Shown here: one piece after another, positions 11,745 through 22,857 of the stretch | Layout of the letters: each line of letters starts with the position of its first letter | How positions within the stretch are numbered: position 1 is the stretch's first letter | NCBI GenBank assembly: GCA_963855995.1 | Contig: OY979716.1 | Coordinates: 19,649,040-19,713,039 of the forward strand | DNA: 64,000 nucleotides | Direction of reading: 5' to 3' | Source: Muricea muricata | Lineage: Eukaryota; Cnidaria; Anthozoa; Malacalcyonacea; Plexauridae | Notes under the pieces: model-generated | The model's database searches: none | What the model was told of the DNA's origin: nothing | What the model saw: the letters and a program-made list of their open reading frames with translations, nothing else | Position numbers and translations under genes: made by a program

Positions 11745-12595
11745 TACACAATGCCTCCAGATTAAATTTAAAAAAGAATGGCAAAGTATAGACAACTATT
11801 TACAAAAATATATTACAGCGCTACATTACACAGCAAAATGAATGTACATAGAGCCAGAGGCCTGCGACAGTTAAGTTCATATCATATGGGACTGAAACAA
11901 TGCTATTGTGTTTGAAAAATGTTATTCCAAGTTACTGTTCGCTTGCATTTTCTATAAAATACTAGTGATTAGATGAAGTTTACCATGTTTTAGACATATT
12001 TTTTGTGTACTGAAGTAACTGGACACATCAAATTCCATACATGCATGTTTTTGCTGCATTTTTGGCATGTGAGAAGTGAAACATTTAAATTAGTTTGCTT
12101 TAATCACGGTATTAGGTTAATGTGACACAGAGCTCTCTGTAACACTGGATACTCATACATTACAATGAAAAATATCACTTGAGATGATCCTTTTCTAGTA
12201 ACCATGAGTTGTCAAGCAGAGCAAAATCAAATCTTTTAAGTTTCTTCTTTACATACTATATTCAGGAGCAGCACCTTCTTTTGAATGGGTCCTGAACCCT
12301 AACAGCAAATCATTGAATTATTTACACGTGAAATATCAGCATCTCCGTGTAGGTAGAAACTACAATAAAAACATTGAGAAATGTTATTATAAAAAACTAA
12401 AACAACTAATAGGTAAATTTGTTTTCCTAATTAATCTTATCATTCTCCAAACCTCCCCCCCCCCCCAGGACATTTGGAAGCCTTTTTCGTGCAGGAGCCA
12501 GACATTTGTACTTGACAAGTTTCTCCCACAGGCCAGGTATTGTGTTCCCTCTTAGCATTTGTGTTGCCTTCTGCTGTGAACACATGCCATAAATA
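11742..12595. other. Non-coding stretch
   Basis: AT-rich sequence with a C run near 12456. Nothing recognisable. Confidence 0.5.
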
Positions 12596-12597
12596 GA

Positions 12598-12716
12598 CCT
12601 CCTCAGCTTGCATTAAATTAACTCATTTCAGATCACATGATTGTTGAATGGCCAATAAGCCATTTCATGATCATGTGATCTAAGATGGGTTAATTTACAT
12701 CTGAGCTGAGCAGATC
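12598..12716. repeat. Short foldback
   Basis: About 118 bp. CTCAGCTTGCATTAAATTAA pairs with the inverse TTAATTTACATCTGAGCTGAG, and inner ATCACATGAT pairs with ATCATGTGAT. Possibly a small MITE; no target duplication assigned. Confidence 0.65.
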
Positions 12717-14090
12717 TATATGCAGTCTAATATTCATGAAATATATGGTTCAATTTGTGGATCAAAATGTGAATCTGGTTTCGATTGGTCAACATTCGTA
12801 CTAACTGTAGTTATCTTTGACTGGCATTGTCAATGTCACACTTTCCTTGCCAATCACAGAGCAGTTGTACTCTTGAAGAAAAATAACTTGCAAGGGTGTG
12901 CCAGAGAGGGGCTAGGTAATGATATTTTGGCTCTTCACTCTTGCAATACGTCTATGACATGTGCATTAGAGATACACAGTGAAAGTTTCTACCTGTTTAA
13001 CAAAATTTCTATAATTTTGCTTTTCACTACTAGTAATGATTCAGAAAAATCGAAATGTTTAACTCTCCTCTAGACACAATATAAAGTTCATGGGTAGGAG
13101 CTTCTTCTGTTGAACTGTCTCGAGTCTGGGTCTCGAACCACACAACTCAAGCTATTGAATATTTGTGGTATGAACACGCAATTTTACACGAAATATCAAC
13201 GTACCCTTACTTTCCAGCAAATGCCGTCCCATTCCCCGTCTTTCGATGAACATTCTTCTTTTCTGTCGAAACATTACAATTTATAAAAACCGAGTATTCT
13301 CACATATTTGATTTAAAGTTCGCCGAGTGAAGTTCGCCATAAGTAAAACATTGTCTAATGCTTAAAATTCAGAATTTGGCAGGAAATTTGGAACACATTT
13401 CGAAGACTCAATGATCCTCACTCCTTAACGGAATCCATCAAACGTTGTCGTTTTAAAACATTTCGGGTGAAATGTTTTGCATAAAGAATATACTACTCCC
13501 TTTCTGTTTACTATCTTCTTGTTAAGAAGTGTGTTTTGTGTAGAATATGAGTTTGATCGATGTGTAGAAATTTAAGTGGAAACACAGCTGAAAATGACGG
13601 AAACACGCTCTGAAAACTTCACCGCGATTCACCGCGTCTGGCGAAAGTCTCGCGATGGAATTTGTCGTTATAAAACACTTTGGATGAGAATTTTTGAACG
13701 TACAACCTTCTTGCTGCTTAGATGTTGTAGTATCCATGTTAAATTATGTGTTTTGGAGACATTTTCTACTAGAAATTGAGTTTAAAATTCGTGGTGACAT
13801 GGGCTCAGACGGCATTGCACAGCGGTATCAAAAAAAAAAGAAAACAGGAAAATTGAGCAAGGTGAATTTATAACTCCGCCACGCCTACGGCAGGCGGAGT
13901 AGTAATTTTTTTTGGAAATATGAAAATTTAATTTCTGCCAGCGATTTTTGTCATTTTATGCATAATTAGCTGCTGACCTGGCATGTTGAGTGATGATTTT
14001 CTTGGAATATATTATAATCAGGCAATTTTTAGCTTCTTATAACCACCCCTATAAACAACCGTTCTAAGCACTATAAGCACTTCAGAAAGG
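12717..14090. other. Non-coding stretch
   Basis: ORFs at 12720-13073 and 13522-13779 show no family features. A hairpin with ACTCCGCC/GGCGGAGT arms is at 13871-13902, similar to the one at 7502. Confidence 0.5.
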
Positions 14091-14184
14091 CTGTTGCTTG
14101 CATTGGTCTAAAGTTAGAGCTATGTCGACTCTGCCGTTTCAAGGCGGGGTCATTTTGAGGACTTTCGTCCCGGTGACACGGTCT

Positions 14185-15000
14185 CAACGTTCTCCCAGTC
14201 TGAGAATTCCCCCTGAATCAACTGCGCATGCGCGTAAATGGCGGAACGCTGAGCACGTGGCTTGGCGGACTGAAAGTTCCCCCCAGTCTGAGTTTTCCCC
14301 TAGGATACTTTACTAATACAAAGTGACTTGAGTGTTGTATCGAGTGACGAGAGTTGTATGCTGTCTTATACTGTCTTGAAACAGCCATATCAGTATAGAT
14401 TTAAACAGCATGGTAAGATTTTTATTGTATAATAATTTGATTAAAGTATAATTTATCAGCACTGATGAAGATCCGAGCTTACGGATCAAAAGCTTTGTGA
14501 TGTAAATAAATTTGCGTAGTGTTTCCCTAAAATTGTACTTTGATAGTCATCATGCAAAGATACAAGGAACTTATTACTTTGATTAATATAAATGCTAATT
14601 CTAACAAAATTAATTCACTCATTCTAACAAAGATATAAAATACCAATGTTCTGTTATATTTCTATAAAGAGATGACTCAGACTGGGCAGTATCGAGACTG
14701 GTCTGAACACTCCCCAGTCTGGGTATCTCCTGTTATATTTCTATAAAGAGATTACTCAGACTGGGAGTATCGAGACTAGTCTGAACACTCCCAGTCTGGG
14801 TATCTCCTGTTGTATTTCTATGTAGAGATGACTCAGACTGGGGAGTATCGAGACTGGTCTGAATTCTCCCCAGTCTGCGGTATCTCCTGTTATATTTCTA
14901 TAAAGAGATGACTCAAACTGGGGAGTATCGAGACTAGTCTGAATATTACCCAGTCTGTGGTATCTCCTGTTATATTTCTATAAAGGGATTACCACTGAGC
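14185..15000. repeat. Tandem ~79-bp repeat with internal inverted CCCAGTCT motifs
   Basis: Four full units start near 14651, 14730, 14807 and 14887, with a partial unit from 14967 (spacing 77-80 bp). Each unit has TGTTATATTTCTATAAAGAG followed by ACTCAGACTGGGGAG and its inverse CTCCCCAGTCT. Related CCCAGTCTGAG motifs already occur at 14194 and 14284. Probably a foldback-derived tandem array. Confidence 0.85.
14462..14493 (+). ncRNA. Hammerhead-like ribozyme core (Penelope-type 3' tail)
   Basis: CTGATGA, one A, then a perfect 6-bp stem GATCCG/CGGATC with loop AGCTTA, then AAAAGC. A hammerhead core needs GAAA after the stem; here the G is A, so this copy is probably inactive. The related copy at 48952-48985 keeps GAAAGC. 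The downstream ~60 bp are shared between the two copies. Confidence 0.45.
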
Positions 15001-15075
15001 TCTGTTAAAATATCTGGAGATCGTGCTCTCGACCTCACAGTGTCCGCAAAAACATGGCTGATTTGATGTCATTTT
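14994..15075 (+). repeat. Arm of repeat family R
   Basis: ACCACTGAGCTCTGTTAAAA, ATCTGGAGAT and AAAAACATGGCTGATTT match the arms at 57003 and 59580-59690. A single solo copy here. Confidence 0.6.
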
Positions 15076-16139
15076 GATGTCACAATATTCCTATTTTTAT
15101 GGTATCTTAAAATAGATATCTTAAAATATCTGTTAATTAAGTAACTTACATCAATTTTACCAAGCAAATTTGAAGAACTTTAAAATGCATTACTAGTTAT
15201 AATAATCTCTATTTACAATTTTTGCAGTGAAACAATGTTTCACGGGTAACAGTTCTTGGTATGCGATCACAAGATCGATGAAAACATCCTTGACATCTTG
15301 CGCATTCAATAATGAACTGACCCTTCCTATATGGCATTCTGCAATGACAGAATAATTCCTCAGTCACTTCTACTTTTTCTGTTACATTACTGCTTAACTT
15401 CTAAACAGGAAAGGCAGCCAACTCTCCACACTCGAAGCAAAGGGCCAAGTGTGCTGTCATAACTCTTTGATCATATGCCTGTGTGGTAGGATCATCACAA
15501 TTACACAGTGAAATTGCAACAGCTAGAGCATACATACCACAATCTGCTGTACCACTTTGTTGTACCATGGAAGGCCATTCAATTATCACGTTTCTTTCAC
15601 TAGTTTGAAGCATTGCTGCCAAAGAGGTGTAAAGATGTTCTTTGTGTTCATTGGAGAGTTCTCTGTAAAGCGAGTCATACACTTTAAATTTGTTACTCTC
15701 GTATCCAATATTTGTGGCTGCAACCCAGTGATTTCCACTGAGATGTAGGACTTGTACGAAGTCCTGAAGTCCAATGTCTACTTTGGGCTGTTTGCTTTGA
15801 AAGGCCAGCACGGAATGTAAACCTTTGGCTTGGGGATATTTTTGTGATACCAGCCATTGACCATCGTCCATGTGTTTATCAGTAAGCCACTTGTCAGCTC
15901 GCAAGATTCTGGACACCAACTTATAGGATTTGGATCGGCATGTGAATGGAAAATAACTTTTTTGCTGATTGCCTTGTTCTTTCTTTTCTTCAATGGTTGT
16001 ATTAAGTTGGCATCCAGTGGTGGTTGTTTTTTGGTGTCTAAAGATGACGCTTGGTGGCCATAAGATGGTGCTGCTAGGCATGCTTCAAATGGTGGTTCTG
16101 GGTTTATGTATGACAGTAGCGATTGGCTGGCATCACATC

Positions 16140-16545
16140 GTAGTGCTGGGTCAGTATCACTGTCACCTGGTGGTACTGAGTTGGTGTCACCTGGAGGTGC
16201 TGGGTTGCTATCACATTGTGGTGCTGGGTTAGTGTCACCTGGTGGTACTGAGTTGGTGTCACATGGTGGTGCTGGGTTGGTGTCACCTGGTGGTACTGAG
16301 TTGGTGTTACATGGTGCTGCTGGGTTGGTGTCACCTGGTGGTACTGAGTTGGTGTTACCTGGTGGTACTGAGTTAGTGTCACATGGTGGTGCTGGGTTGG
16401 TGTCACCTGGTGGTACTGAGTTGGTGTTACATGGTGCTGCTGGGTTGGTGTCACCTGGTGATACTGAGTTGGTGTCACCTGGTGGTGCTGACTTGGTGTC
16501 GCATGGTGATACTGGGTTGGTTTCCAATGTAAATAGTGGATTAAC
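16140..16545 (-). repeat. 27-bp coding minisatellite inside the Ginger-like gene
   Basis: About 15 units of 27 bp (GGTGTCACCTGGTGGTACTG and variants). They encode PPGDTNSV, PAPPCDTN and similar units on the minus strand, in frame with the upstream GPY/F-like module. Both strands are open because of the period; only the minus-strand frame connects to conserved domains. Confidence 0.9.
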
Positions 16546-18212
16546 ATTCAATGGTTCTGTGGTTCGGTCATGGAGATCACTGACTGTATATGGCAACAGC
16601 TGATCATAAGGTACTTTAGTTTTCAAAGGTAAAGCACCCTCCTTCACTGGAATTAGGGTTACTCTTTGTGCTTTGTTAATTTGCATCACCCTAAAACATG
16701 AAAACGTTTCTTTAACTTAGCCACGCGGTCCATACAATATTATAGTATACAACACTTGTTTATGTTTTGTGGCTAATACCACACGAATTTAGTTGCTAAT
16801 GGGAGTGCTGTAACAAATACAGTGACATATTTATTTCAATTTACCTGTATGGCCCCTGCCAAATGGGCTCCATTTTCCCACCCTTTCTTGATAATTGTTT
16901 CATTTGTTTTTTGTAGACAACATTTCCAACTTTTATGTCAAAGGTCTTCACACCTTTTGCCTTCCGTTTTGTGTACTGTCTTTTTTGTTTTTCCTGGGCA
17001 GTTTCCACATTCTTAAGAACCTAAAAAATAATTCATAACATTATAGGGATTAATGATGGCAAATCTAGGTCATAGGAAAAGTTGTAACTAAGTTTTACAT
17101 ACTTGCTAGCATGTTTCATTAGATAATATAACCCTTTCCTCAACTTTCTTATCAAGAATCTCATCAGTTAAATCAGGGGAAGATGAACTGTCCTCAACAA
17201 CAGTAATCTGCAAGAATTTAATTACAACTGACTGATTAAATACATGTCAACAGGTGAAAAGGTCAGAAAATTTTCAGAAAACATTTATATTACGTGCTCG
17301 GGTGAATTTGGATTTCGACCAAACATTAAGCAGAATGGTGTGTACTTTGTTGATGATTGTTTTTGTGTTCTAATTGAATATGCCACTTTTTCCAAATGGT
17401 CATTCCAATTATTTTGATGTTCATTAACCAGCTTCGCTAACCGTTGCTTCAAGGTTTGATTCATCTTAAGTTTTCATCTAAGCCATTGGTCTGTGGATGA
17501 TTAACACTAGTAACTGACCTTTTAATCCCAAATTCTCGACCAACTTTATCGTTTACTTTTGCCACAAACTCTCTACCCTGGTCCGAAAGCAACCTCAAAG
17601 GTGCACCCCACCTAAGAAAAAAAGACATACAAATTAGTTCTGCATACATAAAGGCCATAAGTCGTTAGCAGTATTTGAATATATACCAAATCGTTTTATC
17701 CTTTGTAAGTAATGTTTAACCATACCACAACCAGGTTGCATATCAAACTTAATTTATACAAAACTAAATATACCTGCATGTGAATTTTCTGATGCATTTT
17801 GACACACCAACTGCACTTTTATCCTTTAGTGGATAAAAATCAACAAACTTGGTAAAGTAGTCGGTGAATGCGCACACATGTTTGTGACCATCCTTGGTTG
17901 TTGGCAGTGGACCTGTGAATGGAAAATATGCTATAATTATAATAGTAATAGAAAGCATGCATGTGTGTAAATTCTAGAGCAACAGGAGAGTGGTGGTACA
18001 TGTGTGGTGGTGCAGGTCATTTTTACTTCACTAGCTAGCATTCTGAACACCCATCTTATTAAACCACATATGACTGTACATACCAATTAAGTCTATTCCA
18101 ACCAAATCTAGAGCATTGCCTACTTTTATAGGAATCAGTTCTGGAGCTTGAGTTTTGATTTTGTTGAATAGCTGGCATCGAGGACAGGACTTGTTCTAAA
18201 AAATTTTAAAAT

Positions 18213-18490
18213 CAGTGGCGTTGCTAGATGTGGGGCAAGGAAGCAATTGCCCCCCCCCCTCCCTACAAATTTGTGTCCTGCCCCCCCCCCCTTCCCCCCC
18301 CCCCCAGGTACCCCCCCCCATCCATCAGTATTGTTACAATGTTTTGGATTTTTTTCTGAGTTTCATTCACATTATAGTCTATCTATTGACTATCATTAGT
18401 ATCTAACACAATCTTGCCTCCCCCCCCCAAAAAAACATTCCTTTGCCCTCACATTGCCCCCTTCTTCAGTTTAGCCTGGCACCACCGCTG
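18213..18490. mobile_element. hAT-like MITE in an intron, C-run rich
   Basis: Ends CAGTGGCGTTGCTAG and GGCACCACCGCTG with an interior of C runs. It lies in an intron of the Ginger-like gene. No convincing 8-bp duplication (TTTAAAAT versus GAACAGAG), so the assignment rests on ends only. Confidence 0.5.
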
Positions 18491-18839
18491 GAACAGAGAG
18501 TAGTTATAGTATATAACCCTAACATATAAACTCTGATGCAAACCTTATGTGGCCAGGTATTCTAGTATTAACTTTAAAAAACACTTAAGCAATTCTAACT
18601 TAGAAACTTGCATATTCTTGAATGTCTTCCTTCATACCATTCCAGTGATAGTGACTGGAAATTTTAAAAAGTGTTGACTTTACACCACTATGCCCTCCCA
18701 TAGCATCGCTATGATAATGGTGCAAGACATCTTTAATTTCTTCTACGGTGAGAATAACCTTTTTTGTATTTGTTTCCTTTCCAGCAGTATAGAACGACTC
18801 ATTATCTAAAAGAAAAATAAGATTATTACGGTGCATCAT

Positions 18840-19490
18840 TTAAAAGGCTCAAAACAACCAATTTAGTAGGAAATATATAATACAGTCTAGTATTGTCTAA
18901 AAATGTTTATCATTCAACCAGTCTCAACAGGTTAACTAGAGATGTCAGATTTCATTGTTGGCCCACTAAGCTGCCCAAATCATCTGGCATGAGGCATGTA
19001 TAAAATACTGTAGGAGACACTGCGTGCACTGCAGCTCAATGTAAACTTGAGGTCCTAGGCTAAATGTATGACTCGCAGTCATACCTTGCAACAAAGTCAG
19101 ACATCCAAAGCCACAAAGTCAGACATCCAAAGCTTGATGGCGATATAAACGTTAGCCATACACATTACCACACATGAGCATACCAGTATATTAAAGGCTC
19201 ATACAATGTACTTTGTCACCAAAGTGGCACGACCATCATGGGTGGCAAAGTAATTTATTAAACCAATATCTACATGGATAAGGGAAAGAGCAAAGCAGCA
19301 AAACACCTAACACTTTGTGCATATACCTACTGTAATACAAGAAGATTCTCTCATGTTATATATATATATATAATAGTGCTATGATGATGATCTGACTCAG
19401 TATCACTGATGTAGTTGTGTCACTGCAGTGTGTGTTCAGTGTTCGAGAGCGTTCTGTAGCCATGTAATAAAGGTCTACTATCAGATCAGT
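18840..19490. other. First intron of the Ginger-like gene
   Basis: The stretch between the first exon (ending 19514) and the second (starting 18805) holds no other coding signal. A short TA run lies at 19361-19372. Confidence 0.5.
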
Positions 19491-19716
19491 GGTCTACATA
19501 GATATAGACTTACTTGTTTCATCAAAAACGTAGTTTTTTGCTTGGCTACGAACAGTACGTAGCTCATTTTTCGTCAATCCATTTTCGTGTTTACCATACC
19601 GGAGATACTGCATAATCCGCTCACATTTTTTCTTGTGTTGTTCCATGCCTTCACTTCTCGTATTTACACGTTCTGTACTACGGTGGCACACAAGTGCCAA
19701 AGTAAATAATTATTAT

Positions 19717-19867
19717 CAGTGGTGTTGCCAGCCCGACACTTTAGTCCCGCCATGCAAATTTCAAACATTATAATTATTCGTTTCTTTAGAAATTGATGTT
19801 TTCACAGTCAATGAACAGGAAAATATTAGCATAGCGGGACTGAATCGTCGGGCTGGCTACGCTACTG
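19717..19867. mobile_element. hAT-like MITE, family 2, second copy
   Basis: Ends CAGTGGTGTTGCCAGCCCGA and GTCGGGCTGGCTACGCTACTG-type inverse; flanks ATTATTAT and ATTGTTGT (imperfect 8-bp duplication). The right palindrome arm has the empty site near 23185-23195. Confidence 0.88.
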
Positions 19868-19929
19868 ATTGTTGTACGAGTGAAAATTTTATTAAACTGG
19901 CAGCAATTCACTGAGAGTTATAATTAGAC

Positions 19930-20150
19930 CATACAGATGCAAGTAAGAACCACACAGATGCAAGTAAGGACCACGCAGATGCAAGTAAGAACAATACAGA
20001 AGCAAGTAAGAACAATACAGATGCAAGTAAGAACAATACAGACGCAAGTAAGAACAATACAGATGCAAGTAAGAACAATACAGATGCAAGTAAGAACAAC
20101 ACAGATGCAAGTAAGAACAATACAGATGCAAGTAAAAACAACCAAGCAGG
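19930..20150 (+). repeat. ~21-bp tandem array, left arm
   Basis: About ten units starting TGCAAGTAAGAACAATACAG plus one base. It ends about 40 bp before the integrase ATG. Units begin TGCAAGTAA, like TGCAAATAA in the 10-kb array. Confidence 0.93.
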
Positions 20151-20198
20151 ATAATTAAATCGTGGAATGAGCCCGAGTATGAAAACTAAGATGGCGTC

Positions 20199-20378
20199 CA
20201 GGGCCGAAACTAAAGCGTTAATTGGGGGGGGTGTATATTCATATATTCACGTTCTGCCAGACGAATTTCTTTTGAAATCAGTTGTCATTACCGTTGATTT
20301 CAAAAGAAATTCGTCGGGCAGAACGCGAATATATGAATATGCACCCCCCCTCCAATTAACGCTTTAGTTTCGGCCCTG
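20199..20378. mobile_element. hAT-like MITE, family 1, second copy
   Basis: A 180-bp foldback with ends CAGGGCCGAAAC/GTTTCGGCCCTG; perfect 8-bp duplication ATGGCGTC (20191-20198, 20379-20386). The duplicated bases include the integrase start codon. Empty site in the right arm at 22803-22810. Confidence 0.95.
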
Positions 20379-20399
20379 ATGGCGTCCAGCGAAGACGAA

Positions 20400-20602
20400 C
20401 AGTGGCGGATCTAGCGTAAGTTATAATAAATTACCACAGCTCATTCTAGGATATATTTACATTTTAAAATACCTTCAAAGCAACTTCATTGGTTAGATTT
20501 TATTCTTTTGAAATTCATAACCTATGACATTGTTATAAAGTTATTTTGAGTTTAAAATTGAGCTGCTATAATTTAGTTTGAATTGCCCTGGATCCGCCAC
20601 TG
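20400..20602. mobile_element. hAT-like MITE, family 3
   Basis: 203 bp with ends CAGTGGCGGATCTAG and CTGGATCCGCCACTG. Flanks AAGACGAA and AAGACAAC are compatible with an 8-bp duplication that has lost one base. The uninterrupted sequence is present in the right arm near 22790. Confidence 0.88.
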
Positions 20603-21570
20603 AAGACAACAAGCCGAACGTACTTTTCGAGAGAAACATAATAAAACATTACTTTGATTTAGGATATAAATATATAACAATACTTAGTCAGTTGGAATGG
20701 CATCACAATATCCACATTTCCATGAGGACTTTGAAAAAGAGACTTAACGATCATGGATTAAAGAGAAAGAAAAATGAGGTTGATGTCGAACAGATTCGCA
20801 TATTTATACAAGAAATTATAGCTGGTCCTGGTTCGATGTGGGGTTACCGTAGCGTATGGCATGCACTAAGAATAAAATACAAGGTTCACGTTCCTTGCAA
20901 ATTAGTAGCTACCCTTTTAAGAGAGTTAGATCCTGAAGGTGTGAATCTGCAAAGACAACATAAATTTTTTCGACAGCGATTCGCATCGCATGGTCCAAAC
21001 TGTTGTTGGCATATAGATGGTAAGTTGACTCCCTCCACTCACTGTTTCTCGTGGACAAAAACGATATGGGAGGCTTCCCCAAAAAGCACCAGACATGTAA
21101 TTTTTTTTAAAAAAGCCGGTCACATCCGACCAGACCAATGCAAATGAACATAACAGAGCATGCGCCGGCCATGGGCTGACTATATGACTAGACATGCCCT
21201 ACATGCTAACATGCTGTAGCCTATATGCAGACCTAAATCGGAACATGCTGCAAATAACTACATTAATTTTGCAACATGAGAAGGCAGTCTGACCAGATCT
21301 AGTACAAATTTCGGAATAAAAGTTTGCCATCGCATTCGCAAAACAGGCCGGCGCACCCTAGAGCTATCTGCTTCGCCAATTGGCACGCGTGCCCAAGGGC
21401 GTAAGCAGATAGCTATCGTGTGCGGGCGATTTACAAACGACTTTGGTCATTCGTTCCACGTACGCCAAATATTTAACATGTTTAAAAATTTCTGCCTCGC
21501 GTGCCAAAATCTTTCCGTGAGCGGCGAACGAAAGCTATCTGCTTGCGGATTTGTCTGAACAGCGCATGCG

Positions 21571-21829
21571 TATTATTCGCCGCCGTCGACGCTTACGAGC
21601 ATTGAATCGTCAGACATGGACAAAGCGATGGCTTATGAGACAACAGGGTCAAGCTTGTGGCTATTTCCGTAAAGGCGCATTCCCTTTTCTCTCTGTTTCT
21701 GAATTCGGTCGAACTGACATCATATAGACATCTATACTCAAGCCAAAGGTCGACAAGTTTGTCTTCCAACATTGCCTCAGCCAGCAATTCATTTTGCGCC
21801 GCCATCTTGGATGTTTACTTCTACTATCA
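21571..21829 (-). pseudogene. MADF-domain first exon in the palindrome spacer
   Basis: Minus-strand ORF 21805-21593. The first ~50 residues (KLVDLWLEYRCLYD, then FRNREKRECAFTEIATSL) match the first half of a MADF (Myb/SANT-like) DNA-binding domain. The sequence around the ATG (CAAGATGGCGGC) looks like an invertebrate promoter/start region. The rest of the domain is missing. MADF proteins are frequent partners of PIF/Harbinger transposases, so this may be a captured Harbinger ORF2 piece; that is inference. Confidence 0.6.
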
Positions 21830-22380
21830 CGCATGCGCTGTTCAGACAAATCCGCAAGCAGATAGCTTTCGTTCGCCGCTCACGGGAAGATTTTGGCACG
21901 CGAGGCAGAAATTATTAAACATGTTAAATATTTGGCGTACGTGGAACGAATGACCAAAGTCGTTTGTAAATCGCCCGCACACGATAGCTATCTGCTTACG
22001 CCGTTGGGCACGCGTGCCAATTGGCGAAGCAGATAGCTCTAGTGTGCGCCGGCCTGTTTTGCGAATGCGATGGCAAACTTTTATTCCGAAATTTGTACTA
22101 GATCTGGTCAGACTGCCTTCTCATGTTGCAAAATTAATGTAGTTATTTGCAGCATGTTCCGATTTAGGTCTGCATATAGGCTACAGCATGTTAGCATGTA
22201 GGACATGTCTAGTCATATAGTCAGCCCCTGGCCGGCGCATGCTCTGTTATGTTCATTTGCATTGGACTGGTCGGATGTGACCGGCTTTTTTAAAAAAAAT
22301 TACATGTCTGGTGCTTTTTGGGGAAGCCTCCCATATCGTTTTTGTCCACGAGAAACAGTGAGTGGAGGGAGGCCACTTAC

Positions 22381-22810
22381 CATCTATATGCCAACAATAG
22401 TTTGGACCATGCGATACGTATCGCCGTCGAGAAAATTTATGTTGTCTTCGCAGATTCACGCCTTCAGGATCTAACTCTCTTAAAAGGGTAGCTACTAGTT
22501 TGCAAGGAACGTGAACCTTGTATTTTATTCTTAGTGCATGCCATACGCTACGGTAACCCACATCGAACCAGGACCAGCTATAATTTCTTTCATAAATATG
22601 CGAATCTGCTCGACATCAACCTCATTTTTCTTTCTCTTTAATCCATAATCGTTAAGTCTCCTTTTCAAAGTCCTCATGGACATGTGGATATTGTGATGCC
22701 GTTCCAACTGACTAAGTATTGTTATATATTTATATCCTAAATCAAAGTAATGTTTTATTATGTTTCTCTCGGAAAGTACGTTCAGCTTGTTCGTCTTCGC
22801 TGGACGCCAT
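22381..22810 (-). pseudogene. Integrase 5' exon, palindrome right arm
   Basis: Counterpart of the left-arm exon without MITEs. ATG 22810-22808, body with RNIIKHYFDLGYKY, RLNDYGLKRKKNEVDVEQ and NYCWHIDG, donor GTAAGT after 22381. One G is missing in the GATGTGGGGTTAC context (~22562), a frameshift not shared with the left arm. No downstream exon. Confidence 0.85.
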
Positions 22811-22857
22811 CTCAGTTTTCATACTCGGGCTCATTCCACGATTTAACTGTCCTGCTT

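Larger units (their letters stand above)
15401..19646 (-). pseudogene. Ginger-like integrase gene with Ulp1-type protease, multi-exon
   Basis: Exons on the minus strand: 19646-19514, 18805-~18610, 18195-18084, 17912-17774, 17611-17294, 17207-17133, 17030-16845 and 16690-15401. Most junctions are GT/AG and keep frame. In order: H2C2 zinc-binding module (H-x-GGHSG, then CPRCQ), rve core (GIDLIGPLP, FTDYFTKF, LLSDQGREF, TNGLDEN), GPY/F-like module (MEPIWQGPYRV), a 9-residue Pro-rich repeat (PPGDTNSV-type), and a C48/Ulp1-like protease (HWVA, VYDSL, QQSGTADCG, i.e. His, Asp, Gln, Cys). Introns plus an LTR-type integrase point to a Ginger DNA transposon rather than a gypsy element. Defects: a one-base frameshift after TNGLDEN (~17455), one near 15910 between the repeat part and the protease, and an unclear second intron. 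Otherwise it is close to complete. A domesticated descendant is unlikely given the breaks. Confidence 0.82.
20191..21019 (+). pseudogene. Integrase 5' exon, palindrome left arm, broken by two MITEs
   Basis: The ATG codon (20191, duplicated at 20379) is separated from the body by MITEs at 20199-20378 and 20400-20602. The body reads ERNIIKHYFDLGYKYITIL, GYRSVWHALRIKYKVHVP, ELDPEGVN and CCWHIDG, and ends at donor GTAAGT after 21019. That is the same splice position as in the 9.5-kb gene. The exon with the second and third catalytic residues is absent. A first Met inside the second MITE (20578) is an artefact. The ATG and body are one frame apart in both arms, so this frameshift predates the MITEs. 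Confidence 0.85.

Noticed and set aside
11435-11784. YIYIYI membrane-like ORFs (also 46869-47264)
   Set aside because: Pure (TA)n translated; no coding evidence.
12720-13073. 117-residue ORF
   Set aside because: No homology-like motif, no splice context; could be chance in ~35-40% GC DNA.
15969-16603. Plus-strand ORFs over 16.0-16.6 kb (165 and 87 residues)
   Set aside because: Antisense shadows of the 27-bp coding repeat; only the minus strand joins conserved GPY/F and protease domains.
17461-18839. Ty3/gypsy integrase
   Set aside because: The domain is split by introns and continues to GPY/F and a Ulp1-type protease without RT or LTRs, which favours a Ginger DNA transposon.
20578-20640. 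Met at 20578 as start of the integrase ORF
   Set aside because: It lies inside the hAT-like MITE 20400-20602; the uninterrupted right arm shows the real 5' sequence.
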